Below, one piece after another: positions 1 through 8,294 of a DNA stretch of 64,000 bases. The stretch is from NCBI RefSeq assembly GCF_019933155.2, contig NZ_CP082944.1, positions 4,652,001 to 4,716,000 of the forward strand, written 5' to 3'. Origin of the DNA: Metabacillus dongyingensis. GTDB lineage: Bacteria > Bacillota > Bacilli > Bacillales > Bacillaceae. A program made the position numbers and the translations under genes. Position 1 is the stretch's first letter. Every line of letters begins with the position of its first letter. The notes beneath the pieces are model-generated. The model saw only the letters and a program-made list of their open reading frames with translations. It was not told where the DNA came from and made no database searches.

Positions 1-33
1 TTGTTTTATAGTATTTAGAAAATATTTCATAAA

Positions 34-63
34 AAAACCTTAAGCGAATGTGCTTAAGGTTTT
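34..63 (-). terminator. Intrinsic terminator of the flgM-csrA operon
   Basis: Inverted repeat AAAACCTTAAGC / GCTTAAGGTTTT with a short loop, followed on the minus strand by a run of seven T. The csrA stop codon lies inside the stem. Confidence 0.85.
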
Positions 64-278
64 CTGTTCTTTAATTGAGCAAGCATATCTAGTGAAACTT
101 CTGCTGCTTTGTTATTTTCCTCTTGAATGGAAAGATAGATTTCTTTGCGGTGGATATCAACATTTTTAGGAGCGCTAATACCGATTTTCACTTGGTCGCC
201 AGCGATAGAGATTACCGTGATTTCAATATCATCGCCAATTTGAATGGCTTCTCCAGTTTTCCTTGTTAAAACAAGCAT
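54..278 (-). CDS. csrA: Carbon storage regulator CsrA
   Basis: A 74-residue RNA-binding translational repressor. In Bacillus, CsrA blocks translation of the flagellin (hag) mRNA and is itself sequestered by FliW. The protein begins [20 protein letters not shown] and keeps the family pattern of five short beta strands and a C-terminal helix. An upstream in-frame ATG at 293 would add five residues (MGGSI), but the GGAGG-type site at 285-290 lies between the two and has the right spacing only for the ATG at 278, so 278 is taken as the start. That ATG overlaps the fliW stop by one base (TAATG), so the two are translationally coupled. It is the last gene of the flagellar operon. Identification is firm. 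Confidence 0.97.
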   Translation of the reverse strand: MLVLTRKTGEAIQIGDDIEITVISIAGDQVKIGISAPKNVDIHRKEIYLSIQEENNKAAEVSLDMLAQLKNRKP

Positions 279-706
279 TATGCTCCCTCCCATAGACGAT
301 GTTTAGTTGTATGTGCTGTCTTGTTAAGGATAAGCTGCTTGCCCAATCTTTTTCCTTTATTTAAAATCAACGGACCTTGTAAATTCGCTGTTGAGTTTGT
401 AAACGGGTCACTGACTGTTAAAATAACATACACTTCGACATCATTCGGAGATTCTATCATTAATAGATATTTTGTTGATTCATCCAAATCAAATTCATAG
501 TCTTTGAAAAAGAAAAAGGGACTTGTGACGACAAATGCGGTGTTTTGCGATTGAATGGATTGAAGAATAAAGAAGGAAGAACCTTCTTCAAGCGGCAGCA
601 AGATAAAGTTCTTCTCATTAACAAATCCTGGAATCCCATGTTCGAAGGTAATTTTTTGCGCTTCATCAATTGTAATTTCTCCATGATATTTCGTTTGAAT
701 TAACAT
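278..706 (-). CDS. fliW: Flagellar assembly factor FliW
   Basis: A 142-residue single-domain protein. FliW binds either flagellin or CsrA, which couples flagellin synthesis to its secretion. The sequence has the family features: an N-terminal beta-rich region with FEHGIPGF near residue 23, and the acidic central part [10 protein letters not shown]. The length is normal for the family. It lies between yviE and csrA, the B. subtilis order, and shares the TAATG overlap with csrA. Confidence 0.96.
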   Translation of the reverse strand: MLIQTKYHGEITIDEAQKITFEHGIPGFVNEKNFILLPLEEGSSFFILQSIQSQNTAFVVTSPFFFFKDYEFDLDESTKYLLMIESPNDVEVYVILTVSDPFTNSTANLQGPLILNKGKRLGKQLILNKTAHTTKHRLWEGA

Positions 707-733
707 GCTTCACATTCCTTTGTTTAAAGTCTA

Positions 734-1303
734 TTAAATCTTTTTGTCGATTGAAACGAAGTCTATTTTCAGCTGGTTTCTCTCAGCGAGTGCAACTTTG
801 ACCTCTCCAGCTTTATAATCCATGATCGGCTTGTTGATTTTGCTCTCAATGATCGGAGCATTTCTCTGCACATCGATTTTTACATCTGCAGGCTGATAGT
901 CAAGCTTGACGCTGAAATGAGATGGGATAAATCCGATGTTGAATTGCTTGATTTCGCGTTCGCTGTTTTTTTTCGTCTGGGCAGTCAGAGGTTTACCGCC
1001 GTTTTCGATCCGCATCTGTTCATCACCTTGCTGAATGCGTCTTGCAATGCCGGAAAGAACGTCTTGGCGACCTTGATCCGCTGCTTCTGCTATTCGCTTT
1101 GAAATATGCTTTAAATCAACATCTTCCCTGGCTTTTGTTTGATTAATTGTTAGCTTGCCTGGCGTTGTATGAATGGACAGCTCTGCTTTAGGCTGCTGGA
1201 TAGACAGGTCCGCTTTAGGCTGCTGAATTTCAAGTGAAGCATTGACCGTTTCTAGCCCTAGTTTAGCGAATCTGCTTTCTATCCTTATTTGAGGAATGTT
1301 CAT
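734..1303 (-). CDS. yviE: YviE-like protein (DUF6470 family)
   Basis: A 189-residue protein of unknown biochemical role, found between flgL and fliW in Bacillus flagellar operons. The N-terminus MNIPQIRIESRFAKLGLET and the short internal repeat IQQPKADLSIQQPKAELSI (residues about 26-45) are typical of the family. It has no signal peptide and no membrane segment. The start is supported by a strong GGGGGA site directly upstream. Function is inferred only from position: a motility accessory protein. Confidence 0.88.
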   Translation of the reverse strand: MNIPQIRIESRFAKLGLETVNASLEIQQPKADLSIQQPKAELSIHTTPGKLTINQTKAREDVDLKHISKRIAEAADQGRQDVLSGIARRIQQGDEQMRIENGGKPLTAQTKKNSEREIKQFNIGFIPSHFSVKLDYQPADVKIDVQRNAPIIESKINKPIMDYKAGEVKVALAERNQLKIDFVSIDKKI

Positions 1304-1345
1304 ATATTTTCCCCCTAGTAAAAAAGCTACCTTATAAAAGATAGC

Positions 1346-2227
1346 TTATCTTAAAAAATCCATTAATGTCGGCTGAATGATTCTTGCGCCGACAGATAAC
1401 GCAGCGCGATGGATACTTTCTTGTGCAGTTAAATCCATGATGACCTTCTCTAAATCAGCATCTTCGTTCTCAGATAGAATTCGTGTTGAAACAATCTCTT
1501 GTTTTCCAACTCGATCTTCAATAAGCTCCAGGCGATTGTATCTGGCTCCGAGTTCTGCACGTTCCGCTGACATGGAGTCCATTTTACCGTCAAGGTCAGA
1601 AAGCAATCCGTCTAATTCAGATGCGTCACCTGAACTTAATGCCTTTTCAATCGAACCCATCACCGCAAATAAGTCCTCGCTGAAAACATTGTCAGAATTT
1701 ATATTCGCTTTCAATTGAACACCCTTAGAAACCTCAATTTCAAATGATGATTTATCAATGTTTACTGATACTGTTCCATCAGCGTTAAGAGTAACAGGCG
1801 CTTCTTTCGTCTGCGTCCCATTAAAAATATAATTCCCTGCCACCTGGGTATTTGCAGAACCAACTAAATCTTCCTTCAGCTGCTTAATCTCTGCACCTAT
1901 AGCTTTTAGATCCTCTGGGCCGTTCGTTCCATTACTGGCCTGAACCATCAGCTCACGTACCCGCTGAAGAACTTGTGTGCCCTGTTCTATTCCGGCTTCA
2001 GAGTTTTCCATCCATTGATAGGCCTCAGAAATGTTGCGCTGATATTGTTCGACTTCGGTTAAGTTCGTGCGATAGTGCATTCCCTTCATTGCGACAACTG
2101 GATCATCAGATGGTCGGTTGATTTTTTTGCCGGTTGCGAGCTGATCCTGGTAGGTGCCCATTTTTTCGTAGCTTTTGCTTAGGTTGCGGAGCGAGCTGCC
2201 TGCGAGCATGCTTTGAGTTACGCGCAT
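1346..2227 (-). CDS. flgL: Flagellar hook-associated protein 3 (FlgL)
   Basis: A 293-residue hook-filament junction protein. It has the flagellin-like ends of the family: an N-terminal helix (MRVTQSMLAGSSLRNLSKSY, ATGKKINRPSDDP) and a C-terminal helix (DLTAQESIHRAALSVGARI). FlgL sits between FlgK and the flagellin filament. It lies 10 bp downstream of flgK in the same operon, and the length is normal. Confidence 0.96.
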   Translation of the reverse strand: MRVTQSMLAGSSLRNLSKSYEKMGTYQDQLATGKKINRPSDDPVVAMKGMHYRTNLTEVEQYQRNISEAYQWMENSEAGIEQGTQVLQRVRELMVQASNGTNGPEDLKAIGAEIKQLKEDLVGSANTQVAGNYIFNGTQTKEAPVTLNADGTVSVNIDKSSFEIEVSKGVQLKANINSDNVFSEDLFAVMGSIEKALSSGDASELDGLLSDLDGKMDSMSAERAELGARYNRLELIEDRVGKQEIVSTRILSENEDADLEKVIMDLTAQESIHRAALSVGARIIQPTLMDFLR

Positions 2228-2237
2228 AATTGTTCAC

Positions 2238-3758
2238 CTACCTTCTTAGTCCGTTAATAATTGTATCGAGCATTTCATCCTGCAATGAAATCATTTTTGC
2301 TGAAGCATTATATGCGTGCTGGAATTGGATCATGTTTGTCATCTCTTCATCCAATGAAACGGCGCTGACAGATTGACGGCGCTGGTCAACTGCAGAACGG
2401 AGCACATCACTGTTGCTAGCCAGACGGTTTGCTTCTTGTGCGTCAACTGCCATGCCTCCTATTAAGCTTTCATAGAAATCCTGGATGGTTGTCGTTTTCC
2501 CGCCGATTGTGAAGGTTTGATTTTTTACTTCTGAAAGCGCAAGCGCATTTTTCCCATCACCTATATTGCCGTTTGAAGATGCGGCAATATTATCAGTTGA
2601 GTCTATGATAGATTGATGAAGGGTTAACATAGACGCTGCATCTTTAGGCGGATCTGTCAGGTTAGTAAAATCAAAAAACGGTGTACTGTTTGCTCCATTT
2701 TCTTCAATCCGCTTGATGCTGTACCCCGCTTCCTGAACTTTGTTCACTTCTGTCGCAAAGCTGTATGCCAATTCATCAAGCTGTCCGAGCATATCCGGAT
2801 ACAATCCATTTGCGGAACTGTCTGAATTGTACCCATAAGAATCAATCAAACTGCGGATTTCCCCGACACTGCTAAAATCCTTTATATTTATAGCATTTGT
2901 TCCTATCGAAACCGAATCTACTAATCCATTATCAGTAGAAAAACCAACGCTGATTTCATTGACAGATTTACTCTTGCCATCAACTAAAGTTCCAAGAGAT
3001 TTACCGCTCGCATCCATGATTTCAATTGTGACAGAGCCTTCTGCGATAGAAAGTGAGTTTCCGCCGCTTTTTTCGTTTGAAATCTTGATGTTTGCAAGGC
3101 CTGAAAGCTGATCGAGAAGACGATCACGCTCATCGTACAGATCGTTTGCCAAGTAGCCATGCGGTTCGATTTCAGAGATTTGTTTATTGATGCTGTTAAT
3201 TTGGTTTGCAAGTGAGTTAATCTCTTTTGTCGATACCTCTAATTCACTTTTCAGTTCTCCTTGAACAGCTTTAAGTGAAGTCGATAAGTACTGAAACGTT
3301 TCTGCTACTGCAGCCCCGCGTTCACGGACAACCGCACGTGCCCCTGCATTTGCAGGATTTAATGCGAGATCCTGCATGGACTGCCAGAAGCGGTCAAAGC
3401 TTTTGGAAAGACCCGTTTCAGATGGCTCATTCATGATTTCTTCCATTTTTAATAGAGAATCAGCACGGGAATCCCAGTAGCCTACTTTGTTATTTTCGTA
3501 GCGGAATTGTATATCGAGAAAGCTGTCTCTAACCCGTTCAATTGTTCCCGCTTCAACGCCTGTTCCAATTTGGCCCGGAAATTCAGGGCGGTTCATGGAT
3601 GGTGCAGGGTATGCCTCAGTCTGCACAAAATTAACACGCTGTCTTGTGTAGCCGGGCGTGTTGGCGTTTGCAATATTGTGTCCAGTTGTGTTTAAGGCGC
3701 TTTGCTGTGTAAACATTCCTCTTTTTGCGATTTCAAGACCAGAAAAAGTCGAGCGCAT
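2238..3758 (-). CDS. flgK: Flagellar hook-associated protein 1 (FlgK)
   Basis: A 506-residue junction protein between hook and FlgL. The N-terminus shows the flagellar rod/hook motif (SALNTTGHNIANANTPGYTR, residues about 20-39). The C-terminus has the matching helical motif (LDEEMTNMIQFQHAYNASAK) that packs against it in the export-assembled filament. The gene follows flgN after 18 bp. FlgN is its secretion chaperone, so the order makes sense. No anomaly seen. Confidence 0.97.
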   Translation of the reverse strand: MRSTFSGLEIAKRGMFTQQSALNTTGHNIANANTPGYTRQRVNFVQTEAYPAPSMNRPEFPGQIGTGVEAGTIERVRDSFLDIQFRYENNKVGYWDSRADSLLKMEEIMNEPSETGLSKSFDRFWQSMQDLALNPANAGARAVVRERGAAVAETFQYLSTSLKAVQGELKSELEVSTKEINSLANQINSINKQISEIEPHGYLANDLYDERDRLLDQLSGLANIKISNEKSGGNSLSIAEGSVTIEIMDASGKSLGTLVDGKSKSVNEISVGFSTDNGLVDSVSIGTNAINIKDFSSVGEIRSLIDSYGYNSDSSANGLYPDMLGQLDELAYSFATEVNKVQEAGYSIKRIEENGANSTPFFDFTNLTDPPKDAASMLTLHQSIIDSTDNIAASSNGNIGDGKNALALSEVKNQTFTIGGKTTTIQDFYESLIGGMAVDAQEANRLASNSDVLRSAVDQRRQSVSAVSLDEEMTNMIQFQHAYNASAKMISLQDEMLDTIINGLRR

Positions 3759-3776
3759 GGTTCATTCCTCCGAGCA

Positions 3777-4256
3777 TTAGGCTTTTGAATCAAATAAAGA
3801 TCTTCGTTTCGGTGCTGAAGCCGTTCCGCCGGGAGGCTTGTAGGCTGGAGATTGTTCCTTTGGCATCAGCATGTCCATTGATAAGGAGACAAACTGCAGG
3901 GCCTGGATGGTAAGCTGCTGATTCAGCTTGTTCGCGTGTTTCAGCTTCTCCATTACTTCTGTTAATGACTGAAAAAGATCTGAGAATTTTTCTTTATCTG
4001 CTCCCGCTGCTTTTTCTATGCATGCCGATAAAGTTAAGTCATCTTCCCGGTTTAAATAAGCCGAAGCAAGGTCGATCCGTTCATTTTCCACTTGCTTAAT
4101 GGCATGTACATAGATTTGTTCCTGCTTGAGTGTTTGCTGCAACACAGTCAGGTTTTCTGTTTTCAAGGCTTCTGTTTTTGTTTGCGCTAATTGGTATAGC
4201 TGCCGATTCAGCCCGAGCAGCTTCTCAAGCTTTAGAATTAATGACTGTGCTGACAC
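3777..4256 (-). CDS. flgN: FlgN-family flagellar export chaperone
   Basis: A 159-residue, mainly helical protein with long coiled-coil-prone stretches, matching B. subtilis YvyG/FlgN. It is predicted to escort FlgK and FlgL to the flagellar export gate. The C-terminal tail (residues about 130-159) is proline- and lysine-rich and probably disordered. It lies between flgM and flgK. The call rests on position and size as much as on sequence, since this family is poorly conserved. Confidence 0.88.
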   Translation of the reverse strand: MSAQSLILKLEKLLGLNRQLYQLAQTKTEALKTENLTVLQQTLKQEQIYVHAIKQVENERIDLASAYLNREDDLTLSACIEKAAGADKEKFSDLFQSLTEVMEKLKHANKLNQQLTIQALQFVSLSMDMLMPKEQSPAYKPPGGTASAPKRRSLFDSKA

Positions 4257-4274
4257 TGCAAGTCCTCCCGAAAT

Positions 4275-4535
4275 CTATTTTTGGTAATGCTTTATGACGC
4301 TGTTTGCGATAGCTTTTGGATCAATTGTATAGGTGCCGGTTTCAACCTGTTTTTTTATTGCAGCTACCTTTTCTTGTCTTGCCTGGTCAATGGCATTTTG
4401 CTGCTGAAGCTCTTTAGCCTGTGTTGAAATTTCAACTTTATCCTGCTTTTTAGCCGGCTGTGCTGCTTCCTGCTGCTTCTCTGTATTTCGTTTATAAGGG
4501 TTTATCCCTGCTGAGTTTAAGTGATTGATCTTCAT
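4275..4535 (-). CDS. flgM: Anti-sigma-D factor FlgM
   Basis: An 86-residue anti-sigma factor. FlgM holds sigma-D (FliA/SigD) inactive until the hook-basal body is complete. It shows the typical short basic/helical form: N-terminal MKINHLNSAGINPYK, central VEISTQAKELQQQ, and C-terminal sigma-binding helices (VKIK-type segment, then YTIDPKAIANSVIKHYQK). It is first in the operon, directly behind the sigma-D type promoter at 4575-4601, so it would feed back on its own expression. Confidence 0.94.
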   Translation of the reverse strand: MKINHLNSAGINPYKRNTEKQQEAAQPAKKQDKVEISTQAKELQQQNAIDQARQEKVAAIKKQVETGTYTIDPKAIANSVIKHYQK

Positions 4536-4574
4536 CCCTTTTCCTCCATTCTTTCGTTCTTCTCGTTACTTTCT

Positions 4575-4601
4575 ATATCGGCTGAAAATAATTGTTGTTA
4601 A
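4575..4601 (-). promoter_or_regulatory. Sigma-D type promoter of the flgM operon
   Basis: On the minus strand the -10 element is GCCGATAT (4575-4582), identical to the sigma-D consensus. The -35 element is TTAA at 4598-4601 (consensus TAAA) with a 15-bp spacer. The transcript would start about 35 bp upstream of the flgM ATG. Confidence 0.8.
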
Positions 4602-4606
4602 TATAG

Positions 4607-5023
4607 TTAGATATTTTTAGGCTGAAAGGTATAATAGGTCGCTTGCTTTTCTGTGACTTTTTGACGGCGTTCTTCTTCCTGTTCTAATTCAAACAGCTGA
4701 GTTTTAATGTCTTTTCCGCAAGAAATACAAAGCTTATTTTCTCTGATTAGTTTTCCGCATTTCTGACAAGGATAACCGAGGTTCGGGAAGTTGGCGAGCT
4801 GAATTCTGCCCTGTCTGATAAATTTCAGAATCAGCTCTTCTTCAACTCCCGTATGTTCTTCGACATTTGATAGAGTGGCTGTACGATTTTTACTCTGCTT
4901 TAAAAAGCCGTAAACGACTTCAAATTTATGTTCTTCTTCTTTATAACATGCATCACAAACCGTTTTAAATTGTGTTTTCACAAATAGCTTGTAGCATTCC
5001 GGACAGTTCGATAGTTCTCCCAT
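4607..5023 (-). CDS. yvyF: Flagellar-operon zinc-ribbon protein YvyF
   Basis: A 138-residue protein of the YvyF family (TIGR03826 type) found between comFC and flgM in Bacillus. It has two zinc-ribbon-like cysteine clusters: CPEC with CDAC in the first 30 residues and CQKC with CISC around residues 92-107. The region between them looks like a small winged helix (EEHTGVEEELILKFIRQGRI). The start at 5023 is chosen because GGAG lies 9 bp upstream; the earlier ATG at 5041 has no ribosome binding site. Its function is unknown; a regulatory link between competence and motility genes is only inferred. Confidence 0.88.
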   Translation of the reverse strand: MGELSNCPECYKLFVKTQFKTVCDACYKEEEHKFEVVYGFLKQSKNRTATLSNVEEHTGVEEELILKFIRQGRIQLANFPNLGYPCQKCGKLIRENKLCISCGKDIKTQLFELEQEEERRQKVTEKQATYYTFQPKNI

Positions 5024-5082
5024 TGGTGATTCTCCTATCATTGTACTATATATCTTTACTATCGGAATCAGTTTGAAAACGT

Positions 5083-5775
5083 TTAGCCTCGAACGAGCGT
5101 TAAAGATGAAACACTTTCGGCACCATGGTCTATAAGCAGTTTGGCTGCATGTCTGATCGTAGTTCCTGTTGTATAAATATCATCAATCAGAAGAAGGTTT
5201 TTCCCGGAAAATTCAGAGCCGCCATTTATGAAAAAAACATTTTCAGTCTGAAGGCGTTCAGTTCTTGTTTTCTTGGATTGTTTTTCTAAGTGAATACGCA
5301 TGAGAGGTTCGTGAATTGGGGCATTGAGTAAGTCAGCAAGCAAGCGTGCCTGATTGAATCCGCGTTCATAAAGCCGCTCTTTACTGAGTGGAATGGGGAT
5401 AAGAAGGGAATTCTTTGAGAAATGCTTAGAGAAGACGTTTCGGAAGGGCTCGTAAAAGAGTTCAGCTAATTGTGCATCGCCTCTATATTTGTATCTGGCT
5501 ATTAATTCTTTCATGAATTCATTGTAATGATACACAGAATGATTACTCGCAAGGACGCTGCCAAACAGGGGATCTGCTTTCCATCTTTCACAGTCATAGC
5601 AAGCTTTTTCCTCAGATTGGGGCCGATCGCAAATTGGACATACAGTACCTTCAATCAAACAGAACTTAGATGAACAATCAGCACAGCATGCATTCTCTTG
5701 TTCATCTAAAAAAAATACGCTCCTCCAGGATACAGCTTTTTCAAGCTCATCCTGGCAAATAAGACATTTGTTCAT
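5083..5775 (-). CDS. comFC: Competence protein ComFC (phosphoribosyltransferase fold)
   Basis: A 230-residue cytosolic protein needed for DNA uptake and transformation. An N-terminal zinc-binding part (CLIC, CADC, CPIC, CYDC; residues about 5-62) precedes a type I phosphoribosyltransferase domain with the PRPP-binding signature LLLIDDIYTTGTTI (residues about 190-203). ComFC works with the ComFA ATPase. The start codon is ATG at 5775, overlapping the comFB TGA (TGATG) with GAGG 6 bp upstream; a GTG one codon earlier is possible. Confidence 0.94.
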   Translation of the reverse strand: MNKCLICQDELEKAVSWRSVFFLDEQENACCADCSSKFCLIEGTVCPICDRPQSEEKACYDCERWKADPLFGSVLASNHSVYHYNEFMKELIARYKYRGDAQLAELFYEPFRNVFSKHFSKNSLLIPIPLSKERLYERGFNQARLLADLLNAPIHEPLMRIHLEKQSKKTRTERLQTENVFFINGGSEFSGKNLLLIDDIYTTGTTIRHAAKLLIDHGAESVSSLTLVRG

Positions 5776-6056
5776 CACTCACCTCTTACATAAGTTTCGC
5801 ACTTCGGCGTATCGGAGACCATCTTTGCACATTCCGCTAATTTGACAATTAAAGTCGTCATTTGCTGTTTGTCGACAAATTCCGCTTTCACATAAGCAAC
5901 CTTATCCGGGTTGGTTACGTATCTCGGCTGAACCCTGTTTAAAACAAGGGCAAGCACGTCATTTAAGCATTCCTCACACGTACAATTCATCTGCAGAGCA
6001 GTCTTATATTCATCTAATAAATCGATCATGATTCGTTCCATCGCATTAACTACCAC
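5775..6056 (-). CDS. comFB: Competence protein ComFB
   Basis: A 93-residue late competence protein. The sequence (MVVNAMERIMIDLLDEY, CTCEECLNDVLALVLN, PRYVT) lines up with B. subtilis ComFB, including the Cys-rich zinc-site centre. The start is GTG, supported by a GGGGG site 7 bp upstream and by alignment of the first residues. The family includes members that bind cyclic dinucleotides. It overlaps comFC by one base. A small hairpin lies upstream of it at 6068-6089. Confidence 0.9.
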   Translation of the reverse strand: MVVNAMERIMIDLLDEYKTALQMNCTCEECLNDVLALVLNRVQPRYVTNPDKVAYVKAEFVDKQQMTTLIVKLAECAKMVSDTPKCETYVRGE

Positions 6057-6067
6057 CGCTCTACCCC

Positions 6068-6089
6068 CATCTACATTATCTTGTAGATG
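6068..6089 (-). other. Short hairpin in the comFA-comFB gap
   Basis: Perfect 8-bp inverted repeat CATCTACA / TGTAGATG around a six-base loop, just upstream of the comFB ribosome binding site. No T run follows, so it is not a normal terminator. It could stabilise or process the comF mRNA, but that is inference. Confidence 0.45.
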
Positions 6090-6137
6090 ATTATGCCACA
6101 GACAGAATATGTTGGATAGAAATATACCCTTAAACAG

Positions 6138-7604
6138 TTACAAAGTCACTCTTTTCGCTTCAGCATTCATCATTTGGATATGCTTTTTGGCACGAATCAT
6201 CGCTTCTGTTTTACCGTAATGAAAAAATTGCACATCTCCGCTTGGGTGCTTCGCACTTCTTCCGACACGGCCGGCAATTTGCACCAGCGCACTCTCTGTA
6301 AAAACATTGTCCTCTGCCCCCAGCACAGCGACATCAGAATTAGGAATGGTGACTCCTCTTTCTAATATAGTGGTGGTAATAATAATGGGAATTTCTCCAT
6401 CTCGGAAGCGCTGTACCTTTTCTTTACGACCAGGATCTTCAGCATAAACCCCTTCTATTAAGGGATCCTGCTTTTTTAATAGAGCCGTCGTTTCTTCTAA
6501 TAACGGTATGGATGGAACGAATAGAAAAGCTTGTTTTTTTGATTCCAAATGGGAGGAAATCCATTCTTGAACGTTTAAAGGAAGTTTGTCTTTTCGAAGA
6601 GCCCTTTTATAGTTCCCGCACCATGAAAAACCAGGTACAGGAAGCGGATAACCGTGGTATCTTTGAGGGATTTTGACTTGATTGGCAATTTCTTTCTTCA
6701 GGTTGTTGGATGGTGTTGCCGTTAAATAAATGAGGGAGCTTTGTTCTTTTCTTGCACGCCCCGCAGCAAACTGGAGACTTTGATCAGCTGAGTAGGGAAA
6801 TGCGTCTACTTCGTCTATGACCATCAAATCAAACGCTCGTTCAAAACGGAGGAGCTGATGAGTCGTGGATATAGTGAGGTTAGCTTGCTTAAACCGATCT
6901 TCGCTTCCTCCATATAGAGCAGCAATTTCTGCTTGAGGAAAAACGGACTGAAGCCTTGGGGCAAGCTCCAGGACAACATCCATCCGCGGCGTAGCGATGC
7001 AGACTTGCTTATTCTCTACTAAAGCTTGTTCAATTCCTTTGAAAAGCATTTCTGTTTTCCCTGCACCGCATACAGCCCAAATGAGCAAATCGCTTTGATT
7101 TTTCAGGGCATGCAGCATTCTTTCTGACCCTTTTTGCTGCTCTCTTGATAGCTGTCCATTCCAGTGCATGGCATCAAATTTTTTATGCTGGATGTCTGAT
7201 TCCGGACCGGTCCATTTAAGGAGAGGGGTACACTCGCTGACTCTTCCCATAAGGATGCAGGAGCGGCAATACGAACAATATTCACCGCACCTTGCACACT
7301 TAAAGGATCCGATCAAGCTTTGATCGCTGTTATTGCAGCGATTGCATCTAAGCTGTTTATTCGTTTTCTCCAAGCCATACGCATACTCAATATAGCCGTT
7401 TTCATAATGCCGGTGTATGATTTCGAACGGAAATGGAATTTCATCTATGAGCAGCTTTTTTCCCTGAAGGTGTTTTTGGAGGTCTTTAGAATATGTAAAC
7501 GATGGATTGATTTGGCTAACACGGAGGTTATGTTTTGAAATTGGAAGCCCTTCTTTGTCATTCTCTGTGGGTTTCAACAATCCATTATGTATGTGGAATT
7601 TCAT
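6138..7604 (-). CDS. comFA: ComFA, competence DNA-uptake ATPase/helicase
   Basis: A 488-residue superfamily 2 ATPase that powers single-stranded DNA import during transformation. A four-cysteine zinc finger lies at residues about 85-128 (CNRC, CARC, CSYC, C). It is followed by Walker A (CGAGKTEML, near 183), Walker B (DEVD, near 263), motif III (LTATPS) and the C-terminal helicase lobe with QIAGRVGRS. The domain order and length match B. subtilis ComFA. The start overlaps the stop of the upstream Myb-like gene by four bases (ATGA), so the two are translated as a pair. Confidence 0.96.
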   Translation of the reverse strand: MKFHIHNGLLKPTENDKEGLPISKHNLRVSQINPSFTYSKDLQKHLQGKKLLIDEIPFPFEIIHRHYENGYIEYAYGLEKTNKQLRCNRCNNSDQSLIGSFKCARCGEYCSYCRSCILMGRVSECTPLLKWTGPESDIQHKKFDAMHWNGQLSREQQKGSERMLHALKNQSDLLIWAVCGAGKTEMLFKGIEQALVENKQVCIATPRMDVVLELAPRLQSVFPQAEIAALYGGSEDRFKQANLTISTTHQLLRFERAFDLMVIDEVDAFPYSADQSLQFAAGRARKEQSSLIYLTATPSNNLKKEIANQVKIPQRYHGYPLPVPGFSWCGNYKRALRKDKLPLNVQEWISSHLESKKQAFLFVPSIPLLEETTALLKKQDPLIEGVYAEDPGRKEKVQRFRDGEIPIIITTTILERGVTIPNSDVAVLGAEDNVFTESALVQIAGRVGRSAKHPSGDVQFFHYGKTEAMIRAKKHIQMMNAEAKRVTL

Positions 7605-7786
7605 TCTTCATTGAACTTGGTTTTTTCAATTTTTCTGAATCTCTTTTCAACACTGATGGGTGTTCGGTTTAGCTGTCTTGCAATATCCCGGAATTTAACA
7701 CCTTGCTTTCTTAAATCCATTAACTTTTTGTCTTCTAATGTTGTCCAATGACGGTAGGCGCGTTTCTGTAAGTCAATTTCCTGCAT
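7601..7786 (-). CDS. Small Myb/SANT-like DNA-binding protein upstream of comFA
   Basis: A 61-residue basic protein with one helix-turn-helix of the Myb/SANT type. The pattern is HWTTLEDKKLMDLRKQG, then FRDIARQLNRTPISVEKRFRKI: a conserved W, the E-D pair, and an R-T-x-x-S-V recognition helix. It overlaps comFA by four bases and is first in the operon. The B. subtilis comF operon as I know it has no such gene. It may be an autoregulator of comF, but no target is visible. Confidence 0.75.
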   Translation of the reverse strand: MQEIDLQKRAYRHWTTLEDKKLMDLRKQGVKFRDIARQLNRTPISVEKRFRKIEKTKFNEE

Positions 7787-7822
7787 GTGACCACTCCTCT
7801 AGTTTAATTAATCATTATCATA

Positions 7823-7851
7823 AGTATGTTAAATTTTGCAGAAATTGTCTA
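7823..7851 (-). promoter_or_regulatory. Putative sigma-A promoter of the comF operon
   Basis: Minus-strand TAGACA (7846-7851), a 17-bp spacer and CATACT (7823-7828), ahead of the Myb-like gene. The -35 matches 5 of 6 and the -10 only 4 of 6, which would suit an activator-dependent promoter. Confidence 0.4.
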
Positions 7852-8085
7852 GTCTTGTCACATTAATTACAAAATGCGGAAAACAAATTTTCGGTGCGAA
7901 TTTCGTTATTTTTTCGTTGATTTTTTAAAAGTTGTTATTTCGACAAGCGAAATAGTATGGCGGTCTCCTAAATCAAGGAAAAGGTAAAGAAATCGGAAGC
8001 GGTTGAGCCTTGTTTTTGAAGAGAATTATTTATCAATTCTTCATTTTGACTTTCAATAAATTTATTTTCTCGTGTGATTTCTCAA

Positions 8086-8228
8086 AATAATTCCCGGACT
8101 TTCCGATTCCAACACTTTTCCTATTAATTCCGAGACTTTCCGTGTTAATTCCAAGACTTTTCGCATTAATTCCCAGACTTTCCGAATTAATTCTGAGACT
8201 TCCACAAATCATCCCGGATAATTGTGAA
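8086..8228. repeat. Short tandem array, 21-bp period
   Basis: About seven direct repeats. The core reads TTAATTCC-N-AGACTTTCCG. Copies start at 8086, 8107 (shortened to 17 bp), 8124, 8145, 8166, 8187 and 8208. The four central copies are exactly 21 bp and nearly identical, and the outer ones are degenerate. The array is non-coding and lies just downstream of the degV terminator. Its sequence is unrelated to the array at 13347-14572, although the period is the same. Confidence 0.9.
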
Positions 8229-8251
8229 CAAATACGGCTTCAACAAAAAAA

Positions 8252-8290
8252 CTGACCCAAAAAGTCGCATGTTGCGACTTTTTGAGTCAG
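8252..8290 (-). terminator. Intrinsic terminator of degV
   Basis: A long stem (CTGACnCAAAAAGTCGCA pairing with its complement) followed on the minus strand by T7. It ends just before the degV stop. Confidence 0.88.
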
Positions 8291-8294
8291 CCTC

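Larger units (their letters stand above)
7787..8251. other. Gene-free region upstream of the comF operon
   Basis: This 465-bp AT-rich stretch lies between the comF operon and degV. It holds the putative promoter at 7823-7851, a small ATTTCG/CGAAAT hairpin at 7937-7953 and the 21-bp direct-repeat array at 8086-8228. No convincing gene is seen on either strand. Confidence 0.6.

Noticed and set aside
7860..7960. ComK boxes (AAAA-N5-TTTT pairs) upstream of the comF operon
   Set aside because: AT-rich sequence gives several near matches such as AAAACAAATTTT, but none has two clean boxes at a proper spacing.
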